The position numbers and the translations under genes are program-made. The notes beneath the pieces are model-generated. The model saw nothing but the letters and a program-made list of their open reading frames with translations. It was not told where the DNA came from and did not search any database. Of a DNA stretch of 64,000 nucleotides, positions 33,246 through 40,758 are shown in pieces (the first letter of the stretch is position 1; every line of letters starts with the position of its first letter). The stretch is from contig NZ_VUOB01000019.1 in NCBI RefSeq assembly GCF_008386585.1, forward strand, positions 1-64,000. The letters are read 5' to 3'. This stretch comes from Solihabitans fulvus (GTDB taxonomy: Bacteria > Actinomycetota > Actinomycetes > Mycobacteriales > Pseudonocardiaceae).

Positions 33246-33989
33246 GTGGTGATCTCGCACGACTGGGTGCGGCTGGTCGTCGTCTGCGTGGTGTTCACGC
33301 TGGCGGCCGCCGGAATCGGGTGGGCCGGCGGGCTGTTCGGGCCGGCCCCCGTGCTGCGGGCCGCGGTGCGGGCGGCCCTCCAGCTGGCGGTGGTGTCGGT
33401 GGTGATCACGGCGGTGCTGGCCGCCCTGCCGCTCACGGCCGCCTTCCTGGCGCTGATGGCGGCGGTGGCGACCGGGACCTCGGCGGCCAGGTCGAAGACC
33501 GGCAGGCGGGGGATCTGGGTCGGGCTGGCCATCCTGGCCGGCACGGTGCCGGCCCTGGCGCTGATGCTGCTCACCGGTCTCGTGCCGCCGACGGGTCTCG
33601 CGCTGGTCCCGACGGGCGGCATCCTGGTCGGCGGCGCGATGACGGCGACCACGCTGGCGACCCGCCGCGCGCTGGACACCCTGCACGACCGGCACGGGGA
33701 ATTCGAGGCCGCGCTGGCCCTTGGCTTCACCGAGCCGGTCGCGGTGCGCGAGCTGGTGCGGCCGACCGCCGCCGACGCGCTGCTGCCGGCGCTGGACCAG
33801 ACCAGGACGGTCGGCATCGTGACGCTGCCGGGCGCGTTCGTCGGCATGCTGCTCGGCGGGGCCCCGGTGTGGCAGGCGGGCGCGTTGCAGCTGGTCGTGT
33901 TGCTCGCCCTGCTCGCGGTGGAGGCGGCGGCGATCGTGGTGGTGGTCGAGCTGGTCGCGCGCGGGCTGGTGCGCCGGGCTCGCGTCTGA
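33246..33989 (+). CDS. FetB/UPF0014-family permease (iron efflux type)
   Basis: A 247-aa protein with about seven membrane helices. Family regions: APVLRAAVRAALQLAVVSVV, TGGILVGGAMTATTLATRRA, GFTEPVAVRELVRPTAADAL and RTVGIVTLPGAFVGMLLGG. In E. coli FetA (ATPase) and FetB (permease) export iron under peroxide stress; no FetA-like ATPase is next to it here. GTG 33246 or 33249 starts it; GGAGG is 18-21 bases away, so the start is uncertain. An IdeR-type box lies directly after the stop. Confidence 0.85.
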   Translation: MVISHDWVRLVVVCVVFTLAAAGIGWAGGLFGPAPVLRAAVRAALQLAVVSVVITAVLAALPLTAAFLALMAAVATGTSAARSKTGRRGIWVGLAILAGTVPALALMLLTGLVPPTGLALVPTGGILVGGAMTATTLATRRALDTLHDRHGEFEAALALGFTEPVAVRELVRPTAADALLPALDQTRTVGIVTLPGAFVGMLLGGAPVWQAGALQLVVLLALLAVEAAAIVVVVELVARGLVRRARV

Positions 33990-33991
33990 CG

Positions 33992-34010
33992 TGAAGTTAG
34001 GCTAACCTAA
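33992..34010. promoter_or_regulatory. IdeR/DtxR iron box, not in front of any obvious gene
   Basis: TGAAGTTAGGCTAACCTAA matches 17 of 19 positions of the IdeR consensus TTAGGTTAGGCTAACCTAA. It overlaps TAGGCT and TAACCT, either of which can act as a -10 for the plus strand. It begins two bases after the fetB stop and 44 bases before a strong terminator. Confidence 0.75.
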
Positions 34011-34096
34011 GTCTCGTTGCTTCGTGGTGGGAGCAGCCAGTCAGTTCGGGAAACAACAGCGGCGCCCCTCGGGAGACCGAGGGGCGCCGCTGTTTT
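34011..34096 (+). ncRNA. Candidate iron-regulated small RNA
   Basis: Between the IdeR box and the terminator there is no credible reading frame, yet promoter-like elements and a textbook terminator bracket about 85 bases. An RNA starting near 34011-34015 and ending in the U-run at 34093-34096 would be repressed by IdeR when iron is plentiful, like known iron-sparing sRNAs. This is inference from layout only; the hairpin could simply end fetB and sod. Confidence 0.4.
34055..34096. terminator. Perfect 18-bp terminator with GAGA tetraloop and U-run
   Basis: AACAGCGGCGCCCCTCGG (34055-34072) pairs with 34077-34094 around GAGA, followed by more T. It is the strongest intrinsic terminator in the window and lies between convergent fetB and sod. 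Confidence 0.93.
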
Positions 34097-34167
34097 CACG
34101 GCGGCTTTCGCCTGTCGGAGCATCCACCGCCGGGTCGGGGGCGGGACTACTCGGGACTACGCCGCCG

Positions 34168-34797
34168 TCACGAGGTCGGCAGCAGGAGGCCGTTGCGGCC
34201 GGCCCGCGCGGCCTCGAAGCGCTGGTTCACGTCGTCCCAGTTGACGACGTTCCACAGCGCGGTGATGTAGTCCGCCTTCAGGTTGCGGTACTGGAGGTAG
34301 TACGCGTGCTCCCAGATGTCGAACACCAGCAGCGGCGTGGTGGCGATCGACAGGTTGGAGTGGTGGTCCTTGAGCTGCTGGGTGATCAGGCGCTCGCCGA
34401 TCGGGTCCCAGGCCAGGATCCCCCAGCCGGAGCCCTGGATCGTGCTGGCCGCCGCGCTGAGCTGCGCGCGCAGCTTGTCGAAGGAGCCGAAGTGCTCGTC
34501 GATGGCCGCGGCCAGCTCGCCGGTCGGCTTGTCGCCGCCGTTCGGGCTGAGGTTGCGCCACCAGATCTGGTGCAGCGCGTGGCCGGCCAGGTGGAACGCC
34601 AGCGTGGTCTCCAGCCCGACGATCGCGCCGAAGCTGTTGCTGTCGCGGGCCTCGTCGATCTGCTCCAGCGTGTCGTTGGCGCCCTTGACGTAGGCCGCGT
34701 GGTGCTTGCTGTGGTGCAGCTCGTTGATCTCGCCGATGATCGCCGGTTCCAGATCCGCGTAGTCGTAGTCCAGGTCCGGCAGCACGTACGGGGCCAC
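34168..34797 (-). CDS. Iron/manganese superoxide dismutase
   Basis: A 209-aa cytoplasmic enzyme converting superoxide to oxygen and peroxide. Metal ligands by alignment to M. tuberculosis SodA: His28 (ELHHSKHH), His76 (GHALH), and Asp and His in [22 protein letters not shown] is also typical. GTG 34797 is the start, with GGGAG five bases upstream. Sequence cannot decide Fe against Mn. A Nur-type box overlaps its promoter, as with sodF of Streptomyces coelicolor, which suggests an iron enzyme repressed when nickel is available. Confidence 0.94.
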   Translation of the reverse strand: MAPYVLPDLDYDYADLEPAIIGEINELHHSKHHAAYVKGANDTLEQIDEARDSNSFGAIVGLETTLAFHLAGHALHQIWWRNLSPNGGDKPTGELAAAIDEHFGSFDKLRAQLSAAASTIQGSGWGILAWDPIGERLITQQLKDHHSNLSIATTPLLVFDIWEHAYYLQYRNLKADYITALWNVVNWDDVNQRFEAARAGRNGLLLPTS

Positions 34798-34827
34798 TTT
34801 GTCTCCCTTGTCCGCGAGTTGGTTGCC

Positions 34828-34856
34828 ACTATGTAGTAGTTGCAACTTACTGGCAA
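34828..34856 (-). promoter_or_regulatory. sod promoter with Nur-like operator
   Basis: On the minus strand TTGCCA (34856-34851), 17 bases, then CATAGT (34833-34828) form a good promoter. On the plus strand 34840-34856 reads TTGCAA-CTTAC-TGGCAA, 11 of 12 matches to the Nur consensus TTGCAA-N5-TTGCAA, covering the -35 and part of the spacer. A further GTTGC-N15-GCAAC inverted pair shares the site. Confidence 0.65.
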
Positions 34857-34982
34857 CTGGTCGCCAAGATCAGCCGGATGTGGCGTGTCCGATATCGGGA
34901 GTTCGCCCGGGTTCGGCGCGGAGTCGACGTGAGTTCGACCCCGTGTTCACCTGAATTCGCCGGTGAGGTGCATCATGTCGCC

Positions 34983-35393
34983 ATGAGCGCCGAGGAGGAG
35001 TGGCCGGTCGAACAGACCTGGCAACTGCGGAACACCCACTGGCACGCCTATGTGGAGCACACCTCGCTGGATTCCGCGTCCCCTCGGCAGGAGCGGCTGG
35101 AGCGCACCCCGGAAGAGGTGCTGACCAGCCCGACCGAGGTCGCCGCGTGGCTCGAGGTCAACCTGCGCAGCGCGACCAAGCCCGAGGAGGCCGGCAAGAA
35201 GCGCACCAAGGACGAGCGCGACTTCTCCGACTCCAACCAGGTGCACGCCTCGCTCGCGTCCAAGGGCGAGTCGATCTACACCGGGGTGCGCGGCATGCTG
35301 ACGCTCGCCGTCGAGGCGGTCACGCCGACCGAGTGCCGCAACACCCACGACGGCGCCGACGTCGCCCCGCTGAAGTCCGGTCGGCGACGCTAG
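34983..35393 (+). CDS. Hypothetical soluble protein, 136 aa
   Basis: Starts at ATG 34983, six bases after CATCAT, so possibly leaderless. The protein begins MSAEEEWPVEQTWQLRNTHW, is acidic and hydrophilic, and contains TKPEEAGKKRTKDERDFSD. No signal or membrane segment is seen. It is divergent from sod. No family recognised. Confidence 0.65.
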   Translation: MSAEEEWPVEQTWQLRNTHWHAYVEHTSLDSASPRQERLERTPEEVLTSPTEVAAWLEVNLRSATKPEEAGKKRTKDERDFSDSNQVHASLASKGESIYTGVRGMLTLAVEAVTPTECRNTHDGADVAPLKSGRRR

Positions 35394-35472
35394 GACCCGC
35401 AGCCGCGTCTGGGGCCGTGCCTGAGGACAGGCGGCGGTCTTGGGCAATCGTTCTTGGCGGGCGCGCCAGTTC

Positions 35473-36969
35473 CTAGCCGACGGGCCAGGTGTGCACCGGC
35501 TCGCCCGTGTGCATCAGCTCCATGTAGCGCCTGAGCATGCCGACCAGCGCGCCGCCGCGGTCCGCGCCGCGCTCCTCGAGCAGCGCGACGGTCTCGCGCT
35601 GCCAGATCGACCCGGTGCGCCTGGCCAGGCAGCGCTGCTCGATCACGCCGAGGTAGCGCTCGCGCGCCGCGTCGGAGACCCCGCAGTCGCGCAGGCCCTC
35701 GTGCGCCATCGGCAGCAGCCTGCGCAGCACCAGCTCGTCCGGCGGGATCCAGCCGATGCCCGGCCAGTACAGCTGCGCGTGCATGCCGTGCCGCGCGCCG
35801 GTGTACAGGTTCTCCTCGGCGGCCTGGAAGGACATCTGCGTCCACAGTGGACGCTCCTGGGTGACCAGCGCCCGCTGCGCGCCGTAGAAGAACGCCGCGT
35901 TGGCAATGGTGTCCACCACGGTCGGGCCAGCCGGCAGCACCCGGTTCTCCACGCGCAGGTGCGGCACGCCGTCGACGACGTCGTACACCGGCCGGTTCCA
36001 GCGCCAGATCGTGCCGTTGTGCAGCCGCAGCTCGGTCAGCTTCGGTGCGCTGCCCCCGGCGAGCACCTCGGCCGGGTCCTCGTCGTCGGTCTCGGGCAGC
36101 AGCCCGGGGAAGTAGCGGACGTTCTCCTCGAACAGGTCGAAGATCGAGGTGATCCACCGCTCGCCGAACCACACGCGCGGCCGCACGCCCTGGTTCTTCA
36201 GCTCGACGGGCCTGGTGTCGGTCGCCTGGAGGAACAGTGGGATGCGGGTCTCGTGCCAGAGCGCCTTGCCGAGCAGGAACGGCGAGTTCGCGGCGAGCGC
36301 CACCTGCACGCCGGCGAGGCACTGCGCGGCGTTCCAGTGCGCGGCGAAGTCGTCGGGTTCCACCTGGAGGTGCAGCTGCACCGACGTGCACGCCGCCTCG
36401 GGCAGGATCGACTCGGCGTAGCTGCGCAGCCGTTCGACGCCGCCGCCCGGCATCGGCAGGCCCTCCATGTCCAGCACCATCTCCTCGCCGCGCGCGGCGA
36501 AGATCTGGTCGTTGAGCAGCGCGTAGCGCGGCCCGTTGGACAGCCACCGCGCGTCGAAGTGCTCGTGCCGCAGCGTGGGCAGCACCCCGATCATGACCAG
36601 GTTCGCGCCGGCGTCGTGCGCCTTCGCGTCGGCGTCGTCGAGCGAGTCGCGCAGGTCCTGTTCGAGGCCGAGCGCCTCGTCGCCCTCCAGCGGGCGGGGC
36701 GGCACGTTGATTTCCAGGTTGTGCTGGCCAAGTTCCTGGGTGAAGGACGGATCGTCGATCTTCTCCAGCACGATGTTGTTGGCCATCGCGGGACACATGG
36801 CGTCGTCGACGAGGTTGAGCTCGATCTCCAGCCCCATCTGCCTGCGGTCAAAGGAGAAGCGGTTCTCCGCGAGCATCGTGCCGAGCGCGTCCAGACACTG
36901 CTGCACCTTCTCCCGGTAACGCTGGCGATCTTCCTTGGTGAACAAGCGGCGGGAGACATCGCTTCCCAT
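35473..36969 (-). CDS. Glutamate-cysteine ligase family protein (GCS2 type)
   Basis: A 498-aa ATP-dependent ligase-like enzyme. The active-site region starts MGLEIELNLVDD and continues with ELGQHNLEINVPPRPLEG, as in plant/bacterial GCS2 enzymes; later blocks include CTSVQLHLQVEPDDFA, LAANSPFLLGKALWHETRIP and PHLRVENRVLPAGPTVVDT. Such proteins join glutamate to cysteine or another amine. Actinobacteria mainly use mycothiol, so the product may be ergothioneine-related gamma-glutamylcysteine or another amide (uncertain). ATG 36969 has GGGGAGG upstream; upstream in-frame codons are rejected. Confidence 0.85.
   Translation of the reverse strand: MGSDVSRRLFTKEDRQRYREKVQQCLDALGTMLAENRFSFDRRQMGLEIELNLVDDAMCPAMANNIVLEKIDDPSFTQELGQHNLEINVPPRPLEGDEALGLEQDLRDSLDDADAKAHDAGANLVMIGVLPTLRHEHFDARWLSNGPRYALLNDQIFAARGEEMVLDMEGLPMPGGGVERLRSYAESILPEAACTSVQLHLQVEPDDFAAHWNAAQCLAGVQVALAANSPFLLGKALWHETRIPLFLQATDTRPVELKNQGVRPRVWFGERWITSIFDLFEENVRYFPGLLPETDDEDPAEVLAGGSAPKLTELRLHNGTIWRWNRPVYDVVDGVPHLRVENRVLPAGPTVVDTIANAAFFYGAQRALVTQERPLWTQMSFQAAEENLYTGARHGMHAQLYWPGIGWIPPDELVLRRLLPMAHEGLRDCGVSDAARERYLGVIEQRCLARRTGSIWQRETVALLEERGADRGGALVGMLRRYMELMHTGEPVHTWPVG
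35840..35852. repeat. GTCCACAGTGGAC element, copy 4
   Basis: Exact copy inside the glutamate-cysteine ligase gene (antisense to it), read there as R-P-L-W-T. Confidence 0.8.
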
Positions 36970-37164
36970 GCCGCCTCCCCTCCGGTCGACATGGCTCCGG
37001 CGGCGTAGCGAGCGCCAACCGTGACACAGCAAGGATCTCCTCGCTAGCGCCCAAATCGGTGCTCTCTGTCACATCGTAGTAACAAGGAGCGAGAAACCAC
37101 TGGTTGAGCGGTTGCGGATTCGGCCTCCCGGAGCTAGTCCCGACGCGGGTGCCACACTTCTCCG

Positions 37165-37962
37165 GTGGCTCAGGTGATCGAGATCAGCGACCCGGCGGAC
37201 CCCCGGCTGGACGACTTCCGGGACCTGTCCACGGCCGACCGACGCCCCGATCGACCCGGCGGCAGGGGCCTGGTGATCGCCGAGGGCGTCGTGGTCGTCG
37301 AGCGGCTGCTCGCCTCGCCTTACCCGGTGCGCTCGCTGCTCGGCGTGCGCCGCCGGATCGAGGTGCTGGACGAGCACCTCGCCGGGATCGCCGTGCCCGC
37401 CTACGTGGCCTCCGCCGAGCTGATGGCCGAGGTCGTCGGCTTCCACCTGAACCGGGGCGTGCTCGCCGTCGCCGACCGCGCGCCGCAGCCCGACCTGGCC
37501 GGGCTGCTCGGCTCCGCGCGCAGGCTCGCCGTGCTGGAGGGCGTCGGCGACCACGAGAACCTCGGCGCGCTGTTCCGCAACGCGGCGGCGCTCGGCGTCG
37601 ACGGCGTGCTGCTCGGACCAGGGTGCAGCGACCCGCTGTACCGGCGCAGCGTCCGGGTGTCCATGGGCCACGTGCTGCGGGTGCCCTTCGCCCAGCTCGA
37701 ACCGTGGCCGTCCGGGTTGGACCTGTTGCGCGCCAACGGTTTCTGGGTCGCAGCGCTGACCCCGAAGGGCTCGGCCGTCGGGCTGGCGGACGCGGGCCTG
37801 CGCGGCGAGCGGGTCGCCGTGCTGCTCGGCGCGGAGGGTCCGGGGCTGACCGACGAGGCGCTGGCGGCGGCCGACCTGTCGGTGCGCATCCCGATGGCCG
37901 ACGGCGTTGACTCCCTCAACGTGGCCACGGCCGCCGCGGTCGCCTTCTACGCGATCGCCTGA
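37165..37962 (+). CDS. SpoU/TrmH-type RNA 2'-O-methyltransferase (Rv0881-like)
   Basis: A 265-aa knotted SAM enzyme that methylates ribose in rRNA or tRNA. An N-terminal substrate domain of about 110 residues precedes the SPOUT fold with its three motifs: LGALFRNAAALGVDGVLL (I), VLLGAEGPGLTDEAL (II) and DSLNVATAAAVAFYAIA (III). GTG 37165 is six bases after CACACT. The target nucleotide cannot be told from sequence. Position matches Rv0881. Confidence 0.92.
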   Translation: MAQVIEISDPADPRLDDFRDLSTADRRPDRPGGRGLVIAEGVVVVERLLASPYPVRSLLGVRRRIEVLDEHLAGIAVPAYVASAELMAEVVGFHLNRGVLAVADRAPQPDLAGLLGSARRLAVLEGVGDHENLGALFRNAAALGVDGVLLGPGCSDPLYRRSVRVSMGHVLRVPFAQLEPWPSGLDLLRANGFWVAALTPKGSAVGLADAGLRGERVAVLLGAEGPGLTDEALAAADLSVRIPMADGVDSLNVATAAAVAFYAIA

Positions 37963-38062
37963 TCCGCTGGGTCCACCCGTCGGACGTCGTGCCGACACGA
38001 GAGCACCCGAGGCGCTACGTTTCGTGTGACAGCTTGATCCGGTCGGGTGGAGGGAACCGTTC

Positions 38063-38716
38063 GTGGAGTTGCGTGTCCGGGGCGGGCGGGCCGTGCTGGC
38101 CGGCCGGCACGGCTCTGCCGAACAGGAGGTCGACCCGCACAGCCTGCCGCTCGGCGCCGGCCTCGCCGACGCGCTGCACGAGTGGGCCAAGGTCGCCGAC
38201 GCGGTCGCCCGCGCCGAGCCCGCCGTCGACGGCGCGGCCGGCTCGCTGGTGGCGCGCCGGGGCCAGCAGCTCGCCGGCCGGGTGGCCGCCGCGATGGGCC
38301 GACCGGTCTCCTATGTGGACCCGTTGAACGGGGAGGTCACCGTGGTCGAAGCCCCACCGCGCGCGACGCGGGCCCAGCCGACCGCCGAACCCGAGGCGGA
38401 GCCGGAACCTCGGGCCGAGGCGCCGGTCCCCGCAGCGCCGGCCCCCGAGGCGCCGGCCGAGCCGACGCCGTGGGGCACCGGGCTGACGGTGAGCGCGTTC
38501 ACCGCGGCCGTCGTGGTGTTCGCCGTGGTGACGCTGTCGGTCGGCCTCGGCGAGACGAGTTGGCTGCTTGCTCTGTTCGCCAACGTCATGGTCGTCGGCG
38601 GCCTCGCGCCGTCGGTGTGGCTGGCCCGCCGCGTCCCGGTGTGGCGGTGGGTGGCTTACGGCGTGGTTGCCGGCGTCGGGCTCGCCTGGTTCGGCCTCAT
38701 CCTGAGCACCCTCTAG
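38063..38716 (+). CDS. DUF2537 membrane protein (Rv0882-like, N-terminally extended)
   Basis: A 217-aa protein. The C-terminal 90 residues are a DUF2537 domain with three membrane helices (LTVSAFTAAVVVFAVVTLSV, LLALFANVMVVGGLAPSVWL, WVAYGVVAGVGLAWFGLILS). The N-terminal 110 residues are soluble, with an Ala/Pro/Glu linker (EPEAEPEPRAEAPVPAAPAP); Rv0882 lacks most of this. GTG 38063 has GGAGGG about eight bases upstream. The last 34 codons are duplicated immediately downstream. Confidence 0.85.
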   Translation: MELRVRGGRAVLAGRHGSAEQEVDPHSLPLGAGLADALHEWAKVADAVARAEPAVDGAAGSLVARRGQQLAGRVAAAMGRPVSYVDPLNGEVTVVEAPPRATRAQPTAEPEAEPEPRAEAPVPAAPAPEAPAEPTPWGTGLTVSAFTAAVVVFAVVTLSVGLGETSWLLALFANVMVVGGLAPSVWLARRVPVWRWVAYGVVAGVGLAWFGLILSTL

Positions 38717-38828
38717 GAACTGTGTGGCTGGCCCGCCGCGTGCCGGTATGGCGGTGGGTGGCTTACGGCGTGGTTGCCGGCGTCGGGCTCGCCTGGTTCG
38801 GCCTCATCCTGAGCACTCTCTAGGAGCT
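38615..38828 (+). repeat. 107-bp tandem duplication of the DUF2537 3' end
   Basis: Copy 1 (38615-38721) and copy 2 (38722-38828) are head-to-tail and differ at only about four positions, for example CGTCCC against CGTGCC and AGCACC against AGCACT. The junction is seamless. Confidence 0.95.
38722..38823 (+). pseudogene. Duplicated DUF2537 tail, possible 33-aa membrane peptide
   Basis: Copy 2 starts with GTG and stays open for 33 codons to the same TAG. It encodes a single basic-hydrophobic segment (WLARRVPVWRWVAYGVVAGV and on). AGGA lies three bases before the GTG, within the stop region of the parent gene. Most likely a by-product of slippage or recombination; translation by re-initiation is possible. 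Confidence 0.55.
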
Positions 38829-38837
38829 CTGAGAGCC

Positions 38838-38880
38838 GTCCCGGCCGGGCCGCCTCGAATCGAAGCGGCCCGGCCGGGAC
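38838..38880. terminator. Bidirectional hairpin terminator
   Basis: A 16-bp perfect stem GTCCCGGCCGGGCCGC (38838-38853) with 38865-38880, between convergent DUF2537 and ABC-exporter genes. Confidence 0.88.
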
Positions 38881-38892
38881 CGGCGAACACCC

Positions 38893-40758
38893 CTACGCCA
38901 GCGAGTCGCGCCAGGCGCGGTGCAGCGCGGCGAACCGGCCCTCGCCGGCCACCAGCTCCTCCGGCGTGCCGTCCTCGACGACGCGACCCCCGTCCACCAC
39001 CAGCACCCGGTCGGCGATCAGCACCGTGGACAGCCGGTGCGCGATGATGAACGCCGTCCGGTCCGCGAGCACCGTCTCCAGCGCGGACTGCACGGCCCGC
39101 TCGGTCGGCACGTCGAGGCTGGAGGTCGCCTCGTCCAGCACCAGCACCGCCGGGTCGGCCAGGAACGCCCTGGCGAACGCCACCATCTGCCGCTGGCCGG
39201 CGGAGAGCCGGCCGCCGCGCTTGCGCACGTCGGTGTCGTAGCCCTGCGGCAGCCGCGCGATGAACTCGTGCGCGCCGACCTCGGCCGCCGCCGCCTCGAT
39301 CTCCGCGCGGGTCGCGTTCGGGCGGCCCAACGCGATGTTGTCCGCGACGGAACCTGCGAACAGGAAGTTCTCCTGCGTCACCATGGTCACCGCCCGCCGC
39401 AGGTCGACGTCCGTGATCTGGCGCAGGTCGATCGTGTCCAGCGCGACCGTGCCCGCCGACGGGTCGTAGAACCGCGCCACCAGCTTCGCCAGCGTCGACT
39501 TGCCCGCGCCCGTCGCGCCGACCAGCGCGACCGTCTGTCCCGCCGGCACGTGCAGGTCGAACGACGGCAGCACCACGGGTGTGTCGGCGGAGTAGCGGAA
39601 CTCCACCGAGTCGAACCGGACGTCGCCGCGCGCGTGCGGCAGCGGCGTCGGATCGGCGGGCTCGCGCACCTCCGCGTCCTCCTCGAGCACCCCGGAGATC
39701 TTCTCCAGCGCGGCCGTGGCCGCCGCGTAGGCGTTGGTGAACATCGCGATGTCGTCGAACGGGTCGTAGAACCGCCGCAGATACAGCGTGAACGCGGCCA
39801 GCACGCCGACCTCCAGCCCGCCGCTGGACACCCGCACGGCGCCGACCGCGAGCACGATGGCCAGCGACACGTTGCCGATCAGCCGCACCGACGAGGTGAA
39901 CCGGGCCATCACGCCGAGGGCCTCGGTGTTGGCGTCCCGGAACCGCGTGTTCAGCTCGCCGATGATGGCCTCGTTGCGCGGCTCGCGGCGGAACGCCTGC
40001 ACCGCGCGGATGCCGTTCATCGTCTCGACGAACTGCACGATGATCTTGGCGATCGCGCCCCGCGTGTTCCGGTACGCCTGCCGCGAGCGTCGCTGGAACC
40101 AGCGGGTCACCAGCAGCAGCGGGACGAAGCCGACCAGCACGACCAGCGCGAGCGGCAGGTCGAGGTAGAGCAGCAGCGCGGCGATGCCCACGATCGACAG
40201 CAGCGAGGTCAGCAGGCCGTCGAGGCCCATCGCCAGCAGGTCGTTGAGCGAGTCCACGTCGCTGGTCAGCCGCGAGATCACCTTGCCGGAGGTGTAGGAC
40301 TCGTGGAAGGACAGCGAGAGCTTCTGCACGTGCCGGAAGATCCGCTGCCGGACGTCGAGCAGCAGGTCCTGCCCGATCCGCCCGGACAGCCGGAGGAACG
40401 AGTAGCGCAGCACCGTGGCCAGCACCGTGGTGGCCGCGTAGCCGCCGACGCACCAGGCGAGCGTGCCCGGCCGCCCGGCGATGGCCGCCGGCACGCCCCG
40501 GTCGATCGCGGTCGCGATCAGCAGCGGGCCAGCGAGCATCGCGATGTTCTCGCAGACCACGATCGCCAGCGCCAGCAGCGCGGGCCGCGTGTGCGGGCGC
40601 AGCAGCGAGCCGAGCAGCTTGCGAGACCTGGCCTGGAGCTTCAGGCCGGTGGAGTGGTCGACGTTCTCGACGTCCTCGGCCGCGACCCCGCGCCAGGATT
40701 CGTCCGGCTCCGCGGTCTGGTTCTGTTGCTGCTGCGGGGTTTCCTGTGTCGTGGTCAC
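38893..40758 (-). CDS. ABC exporter subunit with canonical ATPase site
   Basis: A 621-aa half-transporter: six membrane helices (residues about 60-340) and an ATPase domain with Walker A GATGAGKST, signature RLSAGQRQM, Walker B VLVLDEATSSLD with catalytic Glu, and switch IIAHRLSTV. The signature has Ala where LSGGQ has the first Gly. A Gln-rich N-terminus (TPQQQQNQ) precedes the helices. GTG 40758 overlaps the stop of the partner gene (GTGA), so they form a heterodimer. Relatives export drugs or lipids. Confidence 0.93.
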   Translation of the reverse strand: MTTTQETPQQQQNQTAEPDESWRGVAAEDVENVDHSTGLKLQARSRKLLGSLLRPHTRPALLALAIVVCENIAMLAGPLLIATAIDRGVPAAIAGRPGTLAWCVGGYAATTVLATVLRYSFLRLSGRIGQDLLLDVRQRIFRHVQKLSLSFHESYTSGKVISRLTSDVDSLNDLLAMGLDGLLTSLLSIVGIAALLLYLDLPLALVVLVGFVPLLLVTRWFQRRSRQAYRNTRGAIAKIIVQFVETMNGIRAVQAFRREPRNEAIIGELNTRFRDANTEALGVMARFTSSVRLIGNVSLAIVLAVGAVRVSSGGLEVGVLAAFTLYLRRFYDPFDDIAMFTNAYAAATAALEKISGVLEEDAEVREPADPTPLPHARGDVRFDSVEFRYSADTPVVLPSFDLHVPAGQTVALVGATGAGKSTLAKLVARFYDPSAGTVALDTIDLRQITDVDLRRAVTMVTQENFLFAGSVADNIALGRPNATRAEIEAAAAEVGAHEFIARLPQGYDTDVRKRGGRLSAGQRQMVAFARAFLADPAVLVLDEATSSLDVPTERAVQSALETVLADRTAFIIAHRLSTVLIADRVLVVDGGRVVEDGTPEELVAGEGRFAALHRAWRDSLA

